From Lachnospiraceae bacterium (GTDB taxonomy: Bacteria; Bacillota; Clostridia; Lachnospirales; Lachnospiraceae): a stretch of 64,000 nt of DNA. The translations under genes were made by a program, and so were the position numbers. Positions 18,826 through 26,690 of this stretch are shown piece after piece. Each line of letters opens with the position of its first letter. The first letter of the stretch is position 1. The stretch spans positions 1 through 64,000 of the forward strand of contig JAFUIR010000021.1 of assembly GCA_017468395.1 (NCBI GenBank). Direction: 5' to 3'. Below the pieces are notes generated by a model, which saw only the letters and a program-made list of their open reading frames with translations, had not been told where the DNA came from and searched no databases.

Positions 18826-21800
18826 TTAGTCTACAGATTTAAGTGACTCAGCCATATTTATTTTCTCCAGTTTACCACTCATAAGACGATTAATAAACCA
18901 CGAAAATACAAAAGTTAAAAGAAAACTGATAAAGTAACTGACGGGTTTTACATGCACATCAAAAGATACCATATCTACTACAATCTTAGACATGACAAAT
19001 CTGTGAAGCAAAAAGCCCAGTCCCAATCCTACGAAAGCTCCGATACCCGTCAAAACCGTATTTTCGCGGAAAACATAAGAAGCCGTCTCTTTCTTAAAAA
19101 ATCCAAGAACCTTAATGGTGGCAATCTCCCGGATTCTTTCCGTAATGTTAATGTTTGTCAAATTATAGAGCACGATAAATGCCAGTGCCGCCGCACATAA
19201 AATAACAACATAAACAATATAATCTAAACTGCCCATCATGGATGCAAATCTTCCCATCATATCAAAATTGACCGTAACGGAAGAGACATTGGAAAGAGCC
19301 ATAATTTCTGCGGAAGCCATATGTGCATCCGCATTTTCTTTCATATTCATGAAAATACTCTTATACTCCGGTTTCACACCCAAATATTCTTCATAAGTTT
19401 CCCCGTTAATATATACATAGTTAAAAATAAAGTTTTCACAAACACCACTTACCGTAACGGGAATTTGATTCATATCTTCATCCTGTATAGACACACTATC
19501 GCCTATTTTCAGCCCATAAGAATCCGCCAGTTTCTGACAAACAACAATTTCACCTTTTTCAGGATATGGAACAGCCTCTCCCTTTTTGGTATGCAAGTCA
19601 ATATAGTCCTGCACCACATCAGGGTCTTGCATAATAATAAGATTTACCGGCTTTGTTTCCTCTCCGGTAAGCAAATCCACCGCAATTTCCGCAGCAAAAC
19701 TGTAATCCTTGGCATAAACATCTGCTACAGCCTGAAAATCAGCTTCTTCCTCTTCTGACAAACTGTCTGCATAAACAATTCCCAAATCATAAACCTGAAT
19801 TTCTTCATACTGCTGTGTGGCAATGGACGTCACGGAGTCCCGCATACCAAATCCCACCACCAAAAGAGCGGTACAGCCGCTGATGCCTATAATCATCATG
19901 AAAAATCTCTTTTTGTATCTGAAAATATTTCTCACAGATACTTTGTGAAGGAACTTCAAACGGTTCCAAATAAAGGGAAGATATTCCAAAAGCACCCTTT
20001 TACCCGCTTTGGGAGATTTAGGTCGCATTAGCTGCGCCGACACCTCTAAAAGTTCTCTTCTGCAGGAAAGCCAAGTCGTTCCCATAGAACAAAGCAAAGA
20101 TGCCGCAAGGCAAATCATGGCCATAACAGGGTCAAACACATATTCCAGCGGTATCATGCTGTACATAATGCCGTATGCGTACCAAATGACCTTGGGGAAA
20201 AACCATGTGCCGGCAAAAAACCCTAAAACACAGCCCAAAAATGCGGAACTTCCCGAATAAAACAAGTATTTATTCATGATAGTCCATTCCCCATAGCCAA
20301 GGGCTTTCAAAACGCCTATTTGGGTTCTTTGCTCTTCTACCATACGGTTCATGGTAGTCATACACACAAGAGCTGCCACAAGGAAGAAGAACACGGGAAA
20401 TACCCCTGCAATATTTTCCACAATGGTAGAATCACTTTCAAAGCAGACATAACCCACATTGGTATCTCTGCCAAGTACATAAGTGGAAGGTTCTTCCAAA
20501 TCTGCCAGTTCCTCTTTCGCATCGGCAATTTCTTCCATGGCATCCGCAATTTCCGTTTCAAACTCCTCTACGCCGTCCTCATATTCTTTCAGTCCGTCAT
20601 AATATTCAATCCATCCGTCTGCCAGTTCCTCTTTACCGTCCGCCACTTCTGTTTTGGCATCTTCTATATCTATTTTAGCCTGTTCAATATCTTTTTTGGC
20701 ATCCGCCAATTCTACTTTTGCATCTGCAATTTCGGCTTTTCCGTCAACAATTTCCTGCTTGGCATCGGCAATTTTTTGCCAGCCGTCTATAATCTGCTCT
20801 TTTGCATCTGTGATTTGCGCCCATGCATCAGCAAGTTCATCTTCTGCATCACCGATTTGGTCTTTACCTTCTTCTATTTGATCCAAATACCCGTAAAGCA
20901 CATTAAGACCGGCCAACGCTTCTGCTTCTTTTGCCGCCAACTGCGTTCTGCCTGCCGCAATTTCGGCCCGTGCCTGTACCACTGCCGCATCCGTTTCAGA
21001 CATTATTCCCGCCAAAACAGCCATATTTAACTCATTTTCTTTTTGGTCTAATACAGCGCTATTTTGTGCAATGAAGTCCAATCCTGCTTCCGCCTCCGCA
21101 ACGCCTTGTTTCAGTTGTTCTTCTTTTTCGTATAAACTTTTTTTCTGCTGACGAAGAAGACTGTCGGCATCATACCATTCTTTAACAGCCTCATTAAATT
21201 CCTGCTCTTTTTCCCGCAAGGTTTCTTCCTGCTCTGCCAGTTCTGCTTCGCCATCTGCTAATTTTTGCTCGTTTTCCGCTATTTCTATTTCAGCGTCAGC
21301 AATTTCCTTTTCGCCGTCCGAAATTTCCTTTTCGCCGTCCAAAATCTCCTTTTCACCATCAGCCAGTTCCGCTTCAGCATCTGTCAGTTCTTTATAGGCA
21401 TCTTCCAACTCTTTTTTTGCATCAGCCAGTTCTGCCTCTGCGTCCGCCTTTTCGGTGGCAAGTTCTGCTTCGGCCTCTGCAATTTCTTCTTCGGCATCTG
21501 CAACCAGTTCCTCAAAATTATACTGTGCCCGGTTTTGAACCAAATTCTCCCAAACAACCTCTTTTTCATCCAAAAAAGCCTCATACTCATCACTGTACAA
21601 GGTAAAATCGTCCTGAAACTTCACAAAAAGTTCCGTATAATACTCACTGTCGAATCCTTCCGGCAACAAATACATAAACCCGGCAACTTTACCGTTTCCA
21701 AGAGAAGTATTTCCTCGCTCAAACTGAATATAATAAGGGGACTGCACAATACCCGTAATGGTATATTCTTTATGTTTAAAGCAGTCCAAATCATCGCTGT

Positions 21801-22251
21801 CGTTGGAATCGGACAATACAATTTTTTGTCCGATTTGCGTTTCCGAAAATATATTGGCATCGACCACACATTCACTGTCATTCTTCGGCAAACGTCCGGC
21901 CTGTATTTCCAATTTATTGATGTTTTGGGACAAAGAATGGGCTTTTAAGACACTTTCATTTCCATCGGTTCCAAGATAAAGAATGTCAAAAGTGTAGGCA
22001 CCTTCTGCAGCCTCAACACCTTCCTGCAATTTGTAATATAAAGCATCCTCTTCATCAAATCCCATGGTGGAAAGCAATCTGTAATCATAAAATTCATGTT
22101 CATCAAGATATTTCTGGGCAGTGATATGCATGGCCGGTTTGGTAGCCTTAAGCCCTGCAAAAAGTCCTACTCCGAGGGCTACGATTGCCATGATAGCCAG
22201 ATATCTGCCAAGACTTTGCTTGATTTCTCTAAGAGTCGTCTTTTTAATCAT
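18826..22251 (-). CDS. FtsX-type ABC permease with long internal coiled coil
   Basis: 1141 residues. One N-terminal transmembrane helix (SLGRYLAIMAIVALGVGLFAGL), a MacB-like periplasmic-type domain to about residue 245, a very long charged coiled coil (about 245-595) built of 7-residue units such as ADGEKEI, ADAKEEL and SDGEKEI, then a first FtsX block of three helices (about 610-755), a second extracytoplasmic domain, and a second FtsX block at the end. MacB/FtsX permeases act mechanically rather than as classic transporters. The partner ATPase gene lies 12 nt upstream. The degenerate 21-bp DNA repeats of the coiled coil could recombine. Confidence 0.92.
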   Translation of the reverse strand: MIKKTTLREIKQSLGRYLAIMAIVALGVGLFAGLKATKPAMHITAQKYLDEHEFYDYRLLSTMGFDEEDALYYKLQEGVEAAEGAYTFDILYLGTDGNESVLKAHSLSQNINKLEIQAGRLPKNDSECVVDANIFSETQIGQKIVLSDSNDSDDLDCFKHKEYTITGIVQSPYYIQFERGNTSLGNGKVAGFMYLLPEGFDSEYYTELFVKFQDDFTLYSDEYEAFLDEKEVVWENLVQNRAQYNFEELVADAEEEIAEAEAELATEKADAEAELADAKKELEDAYKELTDAEAELADGEKEILDGEKEISDGEKEIADAEIEIAENEQKLADGEAELAEQEETLREKEQEFNEAVKEWYDADSLLRQQKKSLYEKEEQLKQGVAEAEAGLDFIAQNSAVLDQKENELNMAVLAGIMSETDAAVVQARAEIAAGRTQLAAKEAEALAGLNVLYGYLDQIEEGKDQIGDAEDELADAWAQITDAKEQIIDGWQKIADAKQEIVDGKAEIADAKVELADAKKDIEQAKIDIEDAKTEVADGKEELADGWIEYYDGLKEYEDGVEEFETEIADAMEEIADAKEELADLEEPSTYVLGRDTNVGYVCFESDSTIVENIAGVFPVFFFLVAALVCMTTMNRMVEEQRTQIGVLKALGYGEWTIMNKYLFYSGSSAFLGCVLGFFAGTWFFPKVIWYAYGIMYSMIPLEYVFDPVMAMICLAASLLCSMGTTWLSCRRELLEVSAQLMRPKSPKAGKRVLLEYLPFIWNRLKFLHKVSVRNIFRYKKRFFMMIIGISGCTALLVVGFGMRDSVTSIATQQYEEIQVYDLGIVYADSLSEEEEADFQAVADVYAKDYSFAAEIAVDLLTGEETKPVNLIIMQDPDVVQDYIDLHTKKGEAVPYPEKGEIVVCQKLADSYGLKIGDSVSIQDEDMNQIPVTVSGVCENFIFNYVYINGETYEEYLGVKPEYKSIFMNMKENADAHMASAEIMALSNVSSVTVNFDMMGRFASMMGSLDYIVYVVILCAAALAFIVLYNLTNINITERIREIATIKVLGFFKKETASYVFRENTVLTGIGAFVGLGLGFLLHRFVMSKIVVDMVSFDVHVKPVSYFISFLLTFVFSWFINRLMSGKLEKINMAESLKSVD

Positions 22252-22263
22252 CTGTGCTACCTC

Positions 22264-22968
22264 TTACCACTCAATCTGCTCAATATCCACAATATGGTCA
22301 TTTTTCACCATATCCACAACCGTTCCGCTCTTTACGGTAATAATCCTGTCCGCCATGGCTGTCAGCGCCTGATTATGGGTAATAACAATGACTGTTTTTC
22401 CTGTATTGCGGCATGTATCCTGCAATAATTTTAAAACAGCCTTACCGGTCTTGTAATCCAGTGCACCTGTGGGCTCATCACATAAAAGCAATTTCGGATT
22501 TTTTGCCAAAGCTCTGGCAATGGCTACACGTTGCTGTTCCCCACCGGAAAGTTGCGCCGGGAAATTAGTCAGTCTGTGCTCCAGGCCTACCTCTTTTAAC
22601 ACCTCTGCCGCAGGTAAAGGCTCCTTACAAATTTGCGCCGCCAGTTCCACATTTTCCAGTGCAGTCAGATTTTGCACCAAATTATAAAACTGGAATACAA
22701 AGCCGATATCGTAACGTCTGTAGGCTGTCAATTGCTTTTTGTTATACTTTGAAACCTCTTGACCATCCAGCAAAACTTTACCATCCGTCAAAGTGTCCAT
22801 TCCACCCAAAATATTGAGAATAGTTGTTTTTCCGGCTCCGGATGCTCCTACAATCACGCAAAATTCTCCTTTTTCAATCTCGAAATTCACATCATGCAGG
22901 GCTTCAATTTCCACCTCGCCTGTCTTATATATCTTTTTTACATTCTGAAATTCTACAAATGCACTCAT
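22264..22968 (-). CDS. ABC transporter ATP-binding protein (MacB/LolD type)
   Basis: 234 residues from ATG 22968 (AGAGG seven nt upstream; an ATG at 22998 lies within the promoter candidate). Walker [14 protein letters not shown]-loop [16 protein letters not shown], signature [15 protein letters not shown], Walker [13 protein letters not shown] and the H-loop VIVITHN are all intact. The LSGGEQQRV...PTGALD pattern is typical for ATPases paired with FtsX-type permeases, as is the case with the gene 12 nt downstream. Confidence 0.96.
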   Translation of the reverse strand: MSAFVEFQNVKKIYKTGEVEIEALHDVNFEIEKGEFCVIVGASGAGKTTILNILGGMDTLTDGKVLLDGQEVSKYNKKQLTAYRRYDIGFVFQFYNLVQNLTALENVELAAQICKEPLPAAEVLKEVGLEHRLTNFPAQLSGGEQQRVAIARALAKNPKLLLCDEPTGALDYKTGKAVLKLLQDTCRNTGKTVIVITHNQALTAMADRIITVKSGTVVDMVKNDHIVDIEQIEW

Positions 22969-22984
22969 TTTCTGCCTCTTTCCG

Positions 22985-23013
22985 ATAATATATGACAAAA
23001 TATTCTAAGTCAA
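22985..23013 (-). promoter_or_regulatory. Candidate SigA promoter of the ABC exporter pair
   Basis: Minus strand TTGACT (23013-23008), 17-bp spacer, TATTAT (22990-22985). The predicted start of transcription would fall at or just before the ribosome site of the ATPase gene, leaving an unusually short leader, so the real promoter could be farther upstream. Confidence 0.4.
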
Positions 23014-23057
23014 AAGTACCAAACTTCCTTTCACATCTTAATACCAAAAAGATTATT

Positions 23058-23132
23058 TTGACAAGTAGGTGAGTGAAAAGTTAATAATTTTTTTATGTAA
23101 AAATTATTTGTTTCTTGTTGACAATTAGGTAG
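23058..23132 (+). repeat. Two direct TTGACAA-TAGGT elements 60 bp apart
   Basis: TTGACAAGTAGGTGAGT starts at 23058 and TTGACAATTAGGTAGT at 23118. Both contain a consensus -35 hexamer on the plus strand but lack a good -10 at the right distance, so they look more like regulator binding sites for the ABC operon than promoters. No regulator gene is adjacent. Confidence 0.45.
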
Positions 23133-23207
23133 TATTTACCATCAACTCTCTATCAAAATATTGTATTGAATTTTGATTCTTTGTGCTTATTTTTTCGTTG
23201 ACAAACA

Positions 23208-23236
23208 AAGCACTACATGTTATTCTTAATTTGCAA
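23208..23236 (+). promoter_or_regulatory. Strong plus-strand promoter-like sequence facing the HTH gene
   Basis: TTGACA (23208), 17-bp spacer, TATTCT (23231-23236) on the plus strand, followed at 23238-23246 by an A-rich stretch and AAAGGAG. The only downstream frame is 20 codons (start 23245). A transcript from here would run antisense through the 3' end of the HTH gene at 23269. Confidence 0.5.
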
Positions 23237-23268
23237 AAAAGGAGATGGGTTTTCACCGTACAGTATCT

Positions 23269-24030
23269 TTACTCAAGCGGGCTCCCCGTTTCCTTTTTTA
23301 TTCTTAAAAAATCATATAAATATTTTTTGCCATCTTCCGCATGTCTGACAAGCATTTTCGCAGAGAAAATATTATATCTGACTAATTTACCACTTTGCTC
23401 ACCATACACTGGAAGAGCAAATCTAACATCATAACGATACCATCCAAATTTAGCATCTCGTTTATGCTTCTTTTTGTCATTTTCAGAATAAGAGTCCCTC
23501 GTTGCAATTTGTATTAATTCCGGAATTCCTTGAACAGCATTTGCTTTTGCCTTCGAAACAGGACCTTTTAATGCAATTCTACTCTCTGAATTGGCAAATT
23601 CATCTGGAAAATCAGCAGCAATATATATTTTCTCTGCGCTTTCCTCTATTTCATAACATCGTCCCACATACTCTACAAGATATTTTTCAATTTCCTTCCA
23701 TTCTTCTCGCTTTTTCCCTTTAAATCTTATATCATTGATTAAGACAATTTTTCTCCCATCTGTATCAGAAATAATATTTACATTTCGAAAAGTTTCCTGA
23801 TTATTCTTTTCTTCCTGTGTTACTTTGCTTAATGCATCAATATTTACTTTGTAAGCAAGAAGCCTCAATAAATATTCTGGCATCTTTCGTTTTCCGTGCT
23901 CCCAGTCTTCCATGGTACGAAGAGGGATTTCATATTCTATTGAAAATTCTTTGCGGTTTAATCCAACTTTTTCCCGCAATAAATAAAGTTCTATTTGTTG
24001 TTTTTCTAATTCTTTTCTTTTCTCTTCCAT
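23269..24030 (-). CDS. HTH protein fused to a mobile-element (LPD/MuF-C-like) domain
   Basis: 253 residues from ATG 24030, which has TGGAGG six nt upstream. Residues 15-62 form an XRE/ORF-type HTH (KVGLNRKEFSIEYEIPLRTMEDWEHG, PEYLLRLLAYKV). Residues 85-253 form a second domain whose end (GWYRYDVRFALPV, YNIFSAKMLVRH, DGKKYLYDFLRIKKET, SPLE) resembles a segment I know from very large polyvalent proteins and MuF-type head proteins of Clostridia phages and integrative elements, where it accompanies toxin nucleases. No catalytic triad is evident. A 13-bp palindrome overlaps its promoter, suggesting autoregulation. Monocistronic: a terminator hairpin separates it from the GNAT gene. Assignment of the second domain is by eye and moderate. 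Confidence 0.75.
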   Translation of the reverse strand: MEEKRKELEKQQIELYLLREKVGLNRKEFSIEYEIPLRTMEDWEHGKRKMPEYLLRLLAYKVNIDALSKVTQEEKNNQETFRNVNIISDTDGRKIVLINDIRFKGKKREEWKEIEKYLVEYVGRCYEIEESAEKIYIAADFPDEFANSESRIALKGPVSKAKANAVQGIPELIQIATRDSYSENDKKKHKRDAKFGWYRYDVRFALPVYGEQSGKLVRYNIFSAKMLVRHAEDGKKYLYDFLRIKKETGSPLE

Positions 24031-24057
24031 ATCCATCCTCCATTTTACAACAAACAC

Positions 24058-24070
24058 CACGCATTGCGTG
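24058..24070. promoter_or_regulatory. Perfect palindrome CACGCATTGCGTG, probable operator
   Basis: Six-bp arms around a single central base, 5 bp downstream of the -10 box of the HTH gene promoter, i.e. over the predicted transcription start. Position and symmetry suit an autorepressor site bound by the HTH product encoded directly downstream. Confidence 0.6.
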
Positions 24071-24075
24071 TGTTA

Positions 24076-24104
24076 ATACTATCATGATAAACATATATTG
24101 TCAA
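24076..24104 (-). promoter_or_regulatory. SigA promoter of the HTH/LPD-like gene
   Basis: Minus strand TTGACA (24104-24099), 17-bp spacer, TAGTAT (24081-24076). Consensus -35, 5/6 match or better spacing to the SigA pattern, and located 46 bp upstream of the start codon. Confidence 0.7.
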
Positions 24105-24114
24105 TAAAGCAAAG

Positions 24115-24156
24115 AAAGGACATCTCTACAGTCAAACAACTATAGAAATGTCCCTT
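24115..24156 (-). terminator. Terminator hairpin after the TIR/RyR/GNAT operon
   Basis: Minus strand AAGGGACATTTCTATAG, 8-nt loop, CTGTAGAGATGTCCTTT: 17 pairs with three wobbles, followed by TCTTTGCTTT. It lies between the GNAT stop (24249) and the promoter of the HTH gene and so separates the two transcription units. Confidence 0.7.
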
Positions 24157-24248
24157 GTAATTCAGTCATTCCAACTTCCCTGAAACTCTTTTAGTTTAAA
24201 ATATTTTTCTTTATTTTTCCATAGACAATCTATGTTGCATCTTGCGAC

Positions 24249-24686
24249 TCATTCAAGCCATTGAATAAATGCCGTTTTATCCGTGTTGTTATATCCGGCT
24301 CTCGAATAAAAATCTAATGTGTTTTGCTTTTGTGAACCGGTTAATAACATCATTTTGTAACAATTATTTTCTTTTGCAATCTCTCTTGCATAATTAAGAC
24401 ATTCCGTAGCATAACCTTTACCTCTGTATTTTTCATGCGTAACTACATTCTCAATAAAAGCATATGGTCTGATGCCTCTTGTAAGATTAGGAATAATAAC
24501 ACAAACACAGGATGATACAAGAATCCCATCTACAATATTTAATACGATATGATGGTTTTTATCATTTAAAATAGTATCCCACGTTTCAATTAAGTGCTGT
24601 GAATATTGTGGAAGTTCTTTTTCATGTAAATGCAAATACAAATGTAATAAATTATTTAGATCATCCTTATTTGCTTCCCTTATCAT
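24249..24686 (-). CDS. GNAT family N-acetyltransferase
   Basis: 145 residues. Acetyl-CoA pyrophosphate loop motif KYRGKGYATECL (about residues 87-98) after the beta-4 strand AFIENVVTHE, and the C-terminal beta-5/alpha-4 pattern CYKMMLLTGSQKQNTLDFYSRAGY. Substrate unknown. It starts 33 nt after the HD-RyR gene with its own AAGGGAG ribosome site, so it is probably the last cistron of the TIR operon; whether it contributes to that system (for example as modifier or protection factor) or is a passenger is open. Confidence 0.88.
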   Translation of the reverse strand: MIREANKDDLNNLLHLYLHLHEKELPQYSQHLIETWDTILNDKNHHIVLNIVDGILVSSCVCVIIPNLTRGIRPYAFIENVVTHEKYRGKGYATECLNYAREIAKENNCYKMMLLTGSQKQNTLDFYSRAGYNNTDKTAFIQWLE

Positions 24687-24719
24687 CTAAATTCTCCCTT
24701 CCTAACAGATTTATTAAAT

Positions 24720-26672
24720 TTACTTTCTATAAATTCTAAGTCCATCATATTCCTCGATTAACTTTAACATAAGATTCATCGGTGCAGTATCTTTGTCCTG
24801 TTCCGTTTTATCGAGTTCGTCATAATCTTGTATGATGAGTTTATGGGTTCTGGTACATTCCCGCAGTCTGGCACTTGCCTGCCGGATTGCCTGTTCATCA
24901 CAAGGCGCAGCCAGTTTGGATTTTATAATCAGTTCCGGGTCTTCATATTTCTCATCATATCCCCAGCCCATGGTCTCCTTTTCCTTAACCCATCTTGTAT
25001 GCTCCAGCGGTCCGATAATATCCATATTGTCCTCTGAAAACTTATCCAGCAATTCATATGCAACAGGTTTATCCGTATAAAAACAATCTATGGCTTCCAA
25101 ATGTCTTGAAAACTCTTTGGCCTGCAGGATATTGGAAAGTTTGTATTCCAAAGATAAGGAATCAAAGGCTTCTTCCAGTTTTTCCTTGCTTGCCCGGTTA
25201 TCGTCACCGAATAAATATCTGCCATTTAACGCTGTTGCAAAATGGTATAAATGCATATAACTACTGTTGGACGCATTTAACTTTGTCACCCGGTTATTTT
25301 TTATGAAATGCGCCTGTATATTAAGACGCGGCGTCCCCGGTTTATTTATCTTAATAATTGCTTCAATATCCTTCAAAAAAGTATTGTTTTCATCGGTCAT
25401 CTTGCGATAGGTGCCTTTCGCAAAATCTTTTTTATATTCCATGCGCTTATCAAAAAAGTACTGTGCGGTTATGGCATCTTTGTCAAACACAAAGTCACAC
25501 CACATCGCATGAAGTTCCTGCCTTGAGTTCTGACCATAGGATGTTCTGTCCCAACATTGTAATTCATCGCAAAGCATGAGAATGTACGCAAGAGGATGCA
25601 AATTTATGTCAAAGGGCTCGTTGATTTCCGAGTTTTTGACATTGGTTATTGAAAATTTATACATACTGTTGTGAAGCATAATCGCTGATATCGCATCCAA
25701 ATCGTCTTTTGTAATCTGCTCCACCCCAATTATTGCTATAAGTTGCCGTAGGAAAATTACACCGCTAAAATAAGCATGGTCCATGAAACCATTAAATTTA
25801 TCCGGTGCCTCTGCTTTTTGAGATAATATATCTTTTTCAATAAACGAGACGGATTTTTTGTAAACTTCTTCCATTTTCTCTGCTATGTTTGCCGCAATTA
25901 CTTCGTTTATGGTTCCGTTTGTAAGGGAATAGCCGAGTTTTTCAAATGCCTTTTTTTCTTCCTCGGAGAGTTGAACAAAGGGTTCCATGCCTTTATATGC
26001 GACAAAAGGGACATTGGTTATGGTATCACCAAAATATGACTTTACCTGCTCAAACGGCAATTCAAAGGGATAACCGATATCATGAAACAGGGATGTCATT
26101 CCCCAGTATTTCAGAAAATGATGTGCGGCCTTCCTTTCATCATCCGTACCATAAAATTTTTTATACGAATTTCTTATGCTTGCATTTTCCTGATAAATAG
26201 CAAGTCCCAGAATAAAAGTATATACCGAATGGGCATAATGGTCCCTGTGTTTCATCAATAATGCACTTGCATTTGTCTCAAATTCCGCAAGCATTTCTAT
26301 CATCTTTTTGGACTGGACATATTTACCAACAAACATTTCAAGATAACAAAAATAGACATCAAAGGCATCCTGCGACGCCCCTGACTGCATAAAGCGATGG
26401 ATTGCATTTTCAAGGCATATTCTATCAATATCCTTTTCCATATTGTACGGAATCATTCCGGCGCTTGCACTTCTACCGTCGAAATCATTCAATTCTGCTT
26501 TGGAATCATCAAACCTTAGTTCCTCACAAGTTTCCCTTATAAAAGTAAGGCATGCACGCTCTATATTGCCGAGATTTTTCTTGAGGCAAAGATTTCTTGG
26601 TTCTCTTGGATAATCAATTCCATACCTCTCCAAATTTTTTTCTCTCATCTTTTGTAATGCGGTATACCCCAT
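24720..26672 (-). CDS. HD-domain phosphohydrolase with C-terminal RyR-like module
   Basis: 650 residues, soluble. HD metal-site pattern: His148 (HYAHSVYTF), His197-Asp198 (SLFHDIGYPFE), His299 (MDHAYFSG), His334 (IMLHNSM) and Asp369 (LMLCDELQCWDR), i.e. an intact-looking HD/PDEase-type active site with the extra histidines of nucleotide phosphodiesterases or dNTPases. The C-terminal part (about 554-632) reads EHTRWVKEKETMGWGYDEKYEDP ... HKLIIQDYDELDKTEQDKD, in the order of the bacterial RyR repeat (EHxRW, GW, then a proline/loop, DYDEL). The gene upstream also ends in a RyR module. GGAGGTG precedes the start by 6 nt; 18 nt gap to the TrkA-RyR gene. Predicted effector or signal-degrading enzyme of the TIR system; substrate unknown. 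Confidence 0.82.
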   Translation of the reverse strand: MGYTALQKMREKNLERYGIDYPREPRNLCLKKNLGNIERACLTFIRETCEELRFDDSKAELNDFDGRSASAGMIPYNMEKDIDRICLENAIHRFMQSGASQDAFDVYFCYLEMFVGKYVQSKKMIEMLAEFETNASALLMKHRDHYAHSVYTFILGLAIYQENASIRNSYKKFYGTDDERKAAHHFLKYWGMTSLFHDIGYPFELPFEQVKSYFGDTITNVPFVAYKGMEPFVQLSEEEKKAFEKLGYSLTNGTINEVIAANIAEKMEEVYKKSVSFIEKDILSQKAEAPDKFNGFMDHAYFSGVIFLRQLIAIIGVEQITKDDLDAISAIMLHNSMYKFSITNVKNSEINEPFDINLHPLAYILMLCDELQCWDRTSYGQNSRQELHAMWCDFVFDKDAITAQYFFDKRMEYKKDFAKGTYRKMTDENNTFLKDIEAIIKINKPGTPRLNIQAHFIKNNRVTKLNASNSSYMHLYHFATALNGRYLFGDDNRASKEKLEEAFDSLSLEYKLSNILQAKEFSRHLEAIDCFYTDKPVAYELLDKFSEDNMDIIGPLEHTRWVKEKETMGWGYDEKYEDPELIIKSKLAAPCDEQAIRQASARLRECTRTHKLIIQDYDELDKTEQDKDTAPMNLMLKLIEEYDGLRIYRK

Positions 26673-26690
26673 ATCAACACCTCCGTAAAA

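Larger units (their letters stand above)
22969..23268. other. AT-rich regulatory region between ABC operon and HTH gene
   Basis: This 300-bp stretch without a gene is very AT-rich. It contains a minus-strand promoter candidate for the ABC pair (22985-23013), two related 5'-TTGACAA(G/T)TAGGT elements exactly 60 bp apart (23058 and 23118), a short AT hairpin ATCAAAAT...ATTTTGAT (23152-23177), and a strong plus-strand promoter-like sequence (23208-23236) followed by a good ribosome site but no plausible gene. It is probably the left border zone of the accessory island. Confidence 0.6.

Noticed and set aside
20654..20881. Plus-strand frames rich in Ala/Ser across the coiled-coil region
   Set aside because: Reverse reading of the repetitive permease coil gives long artificial open frames.
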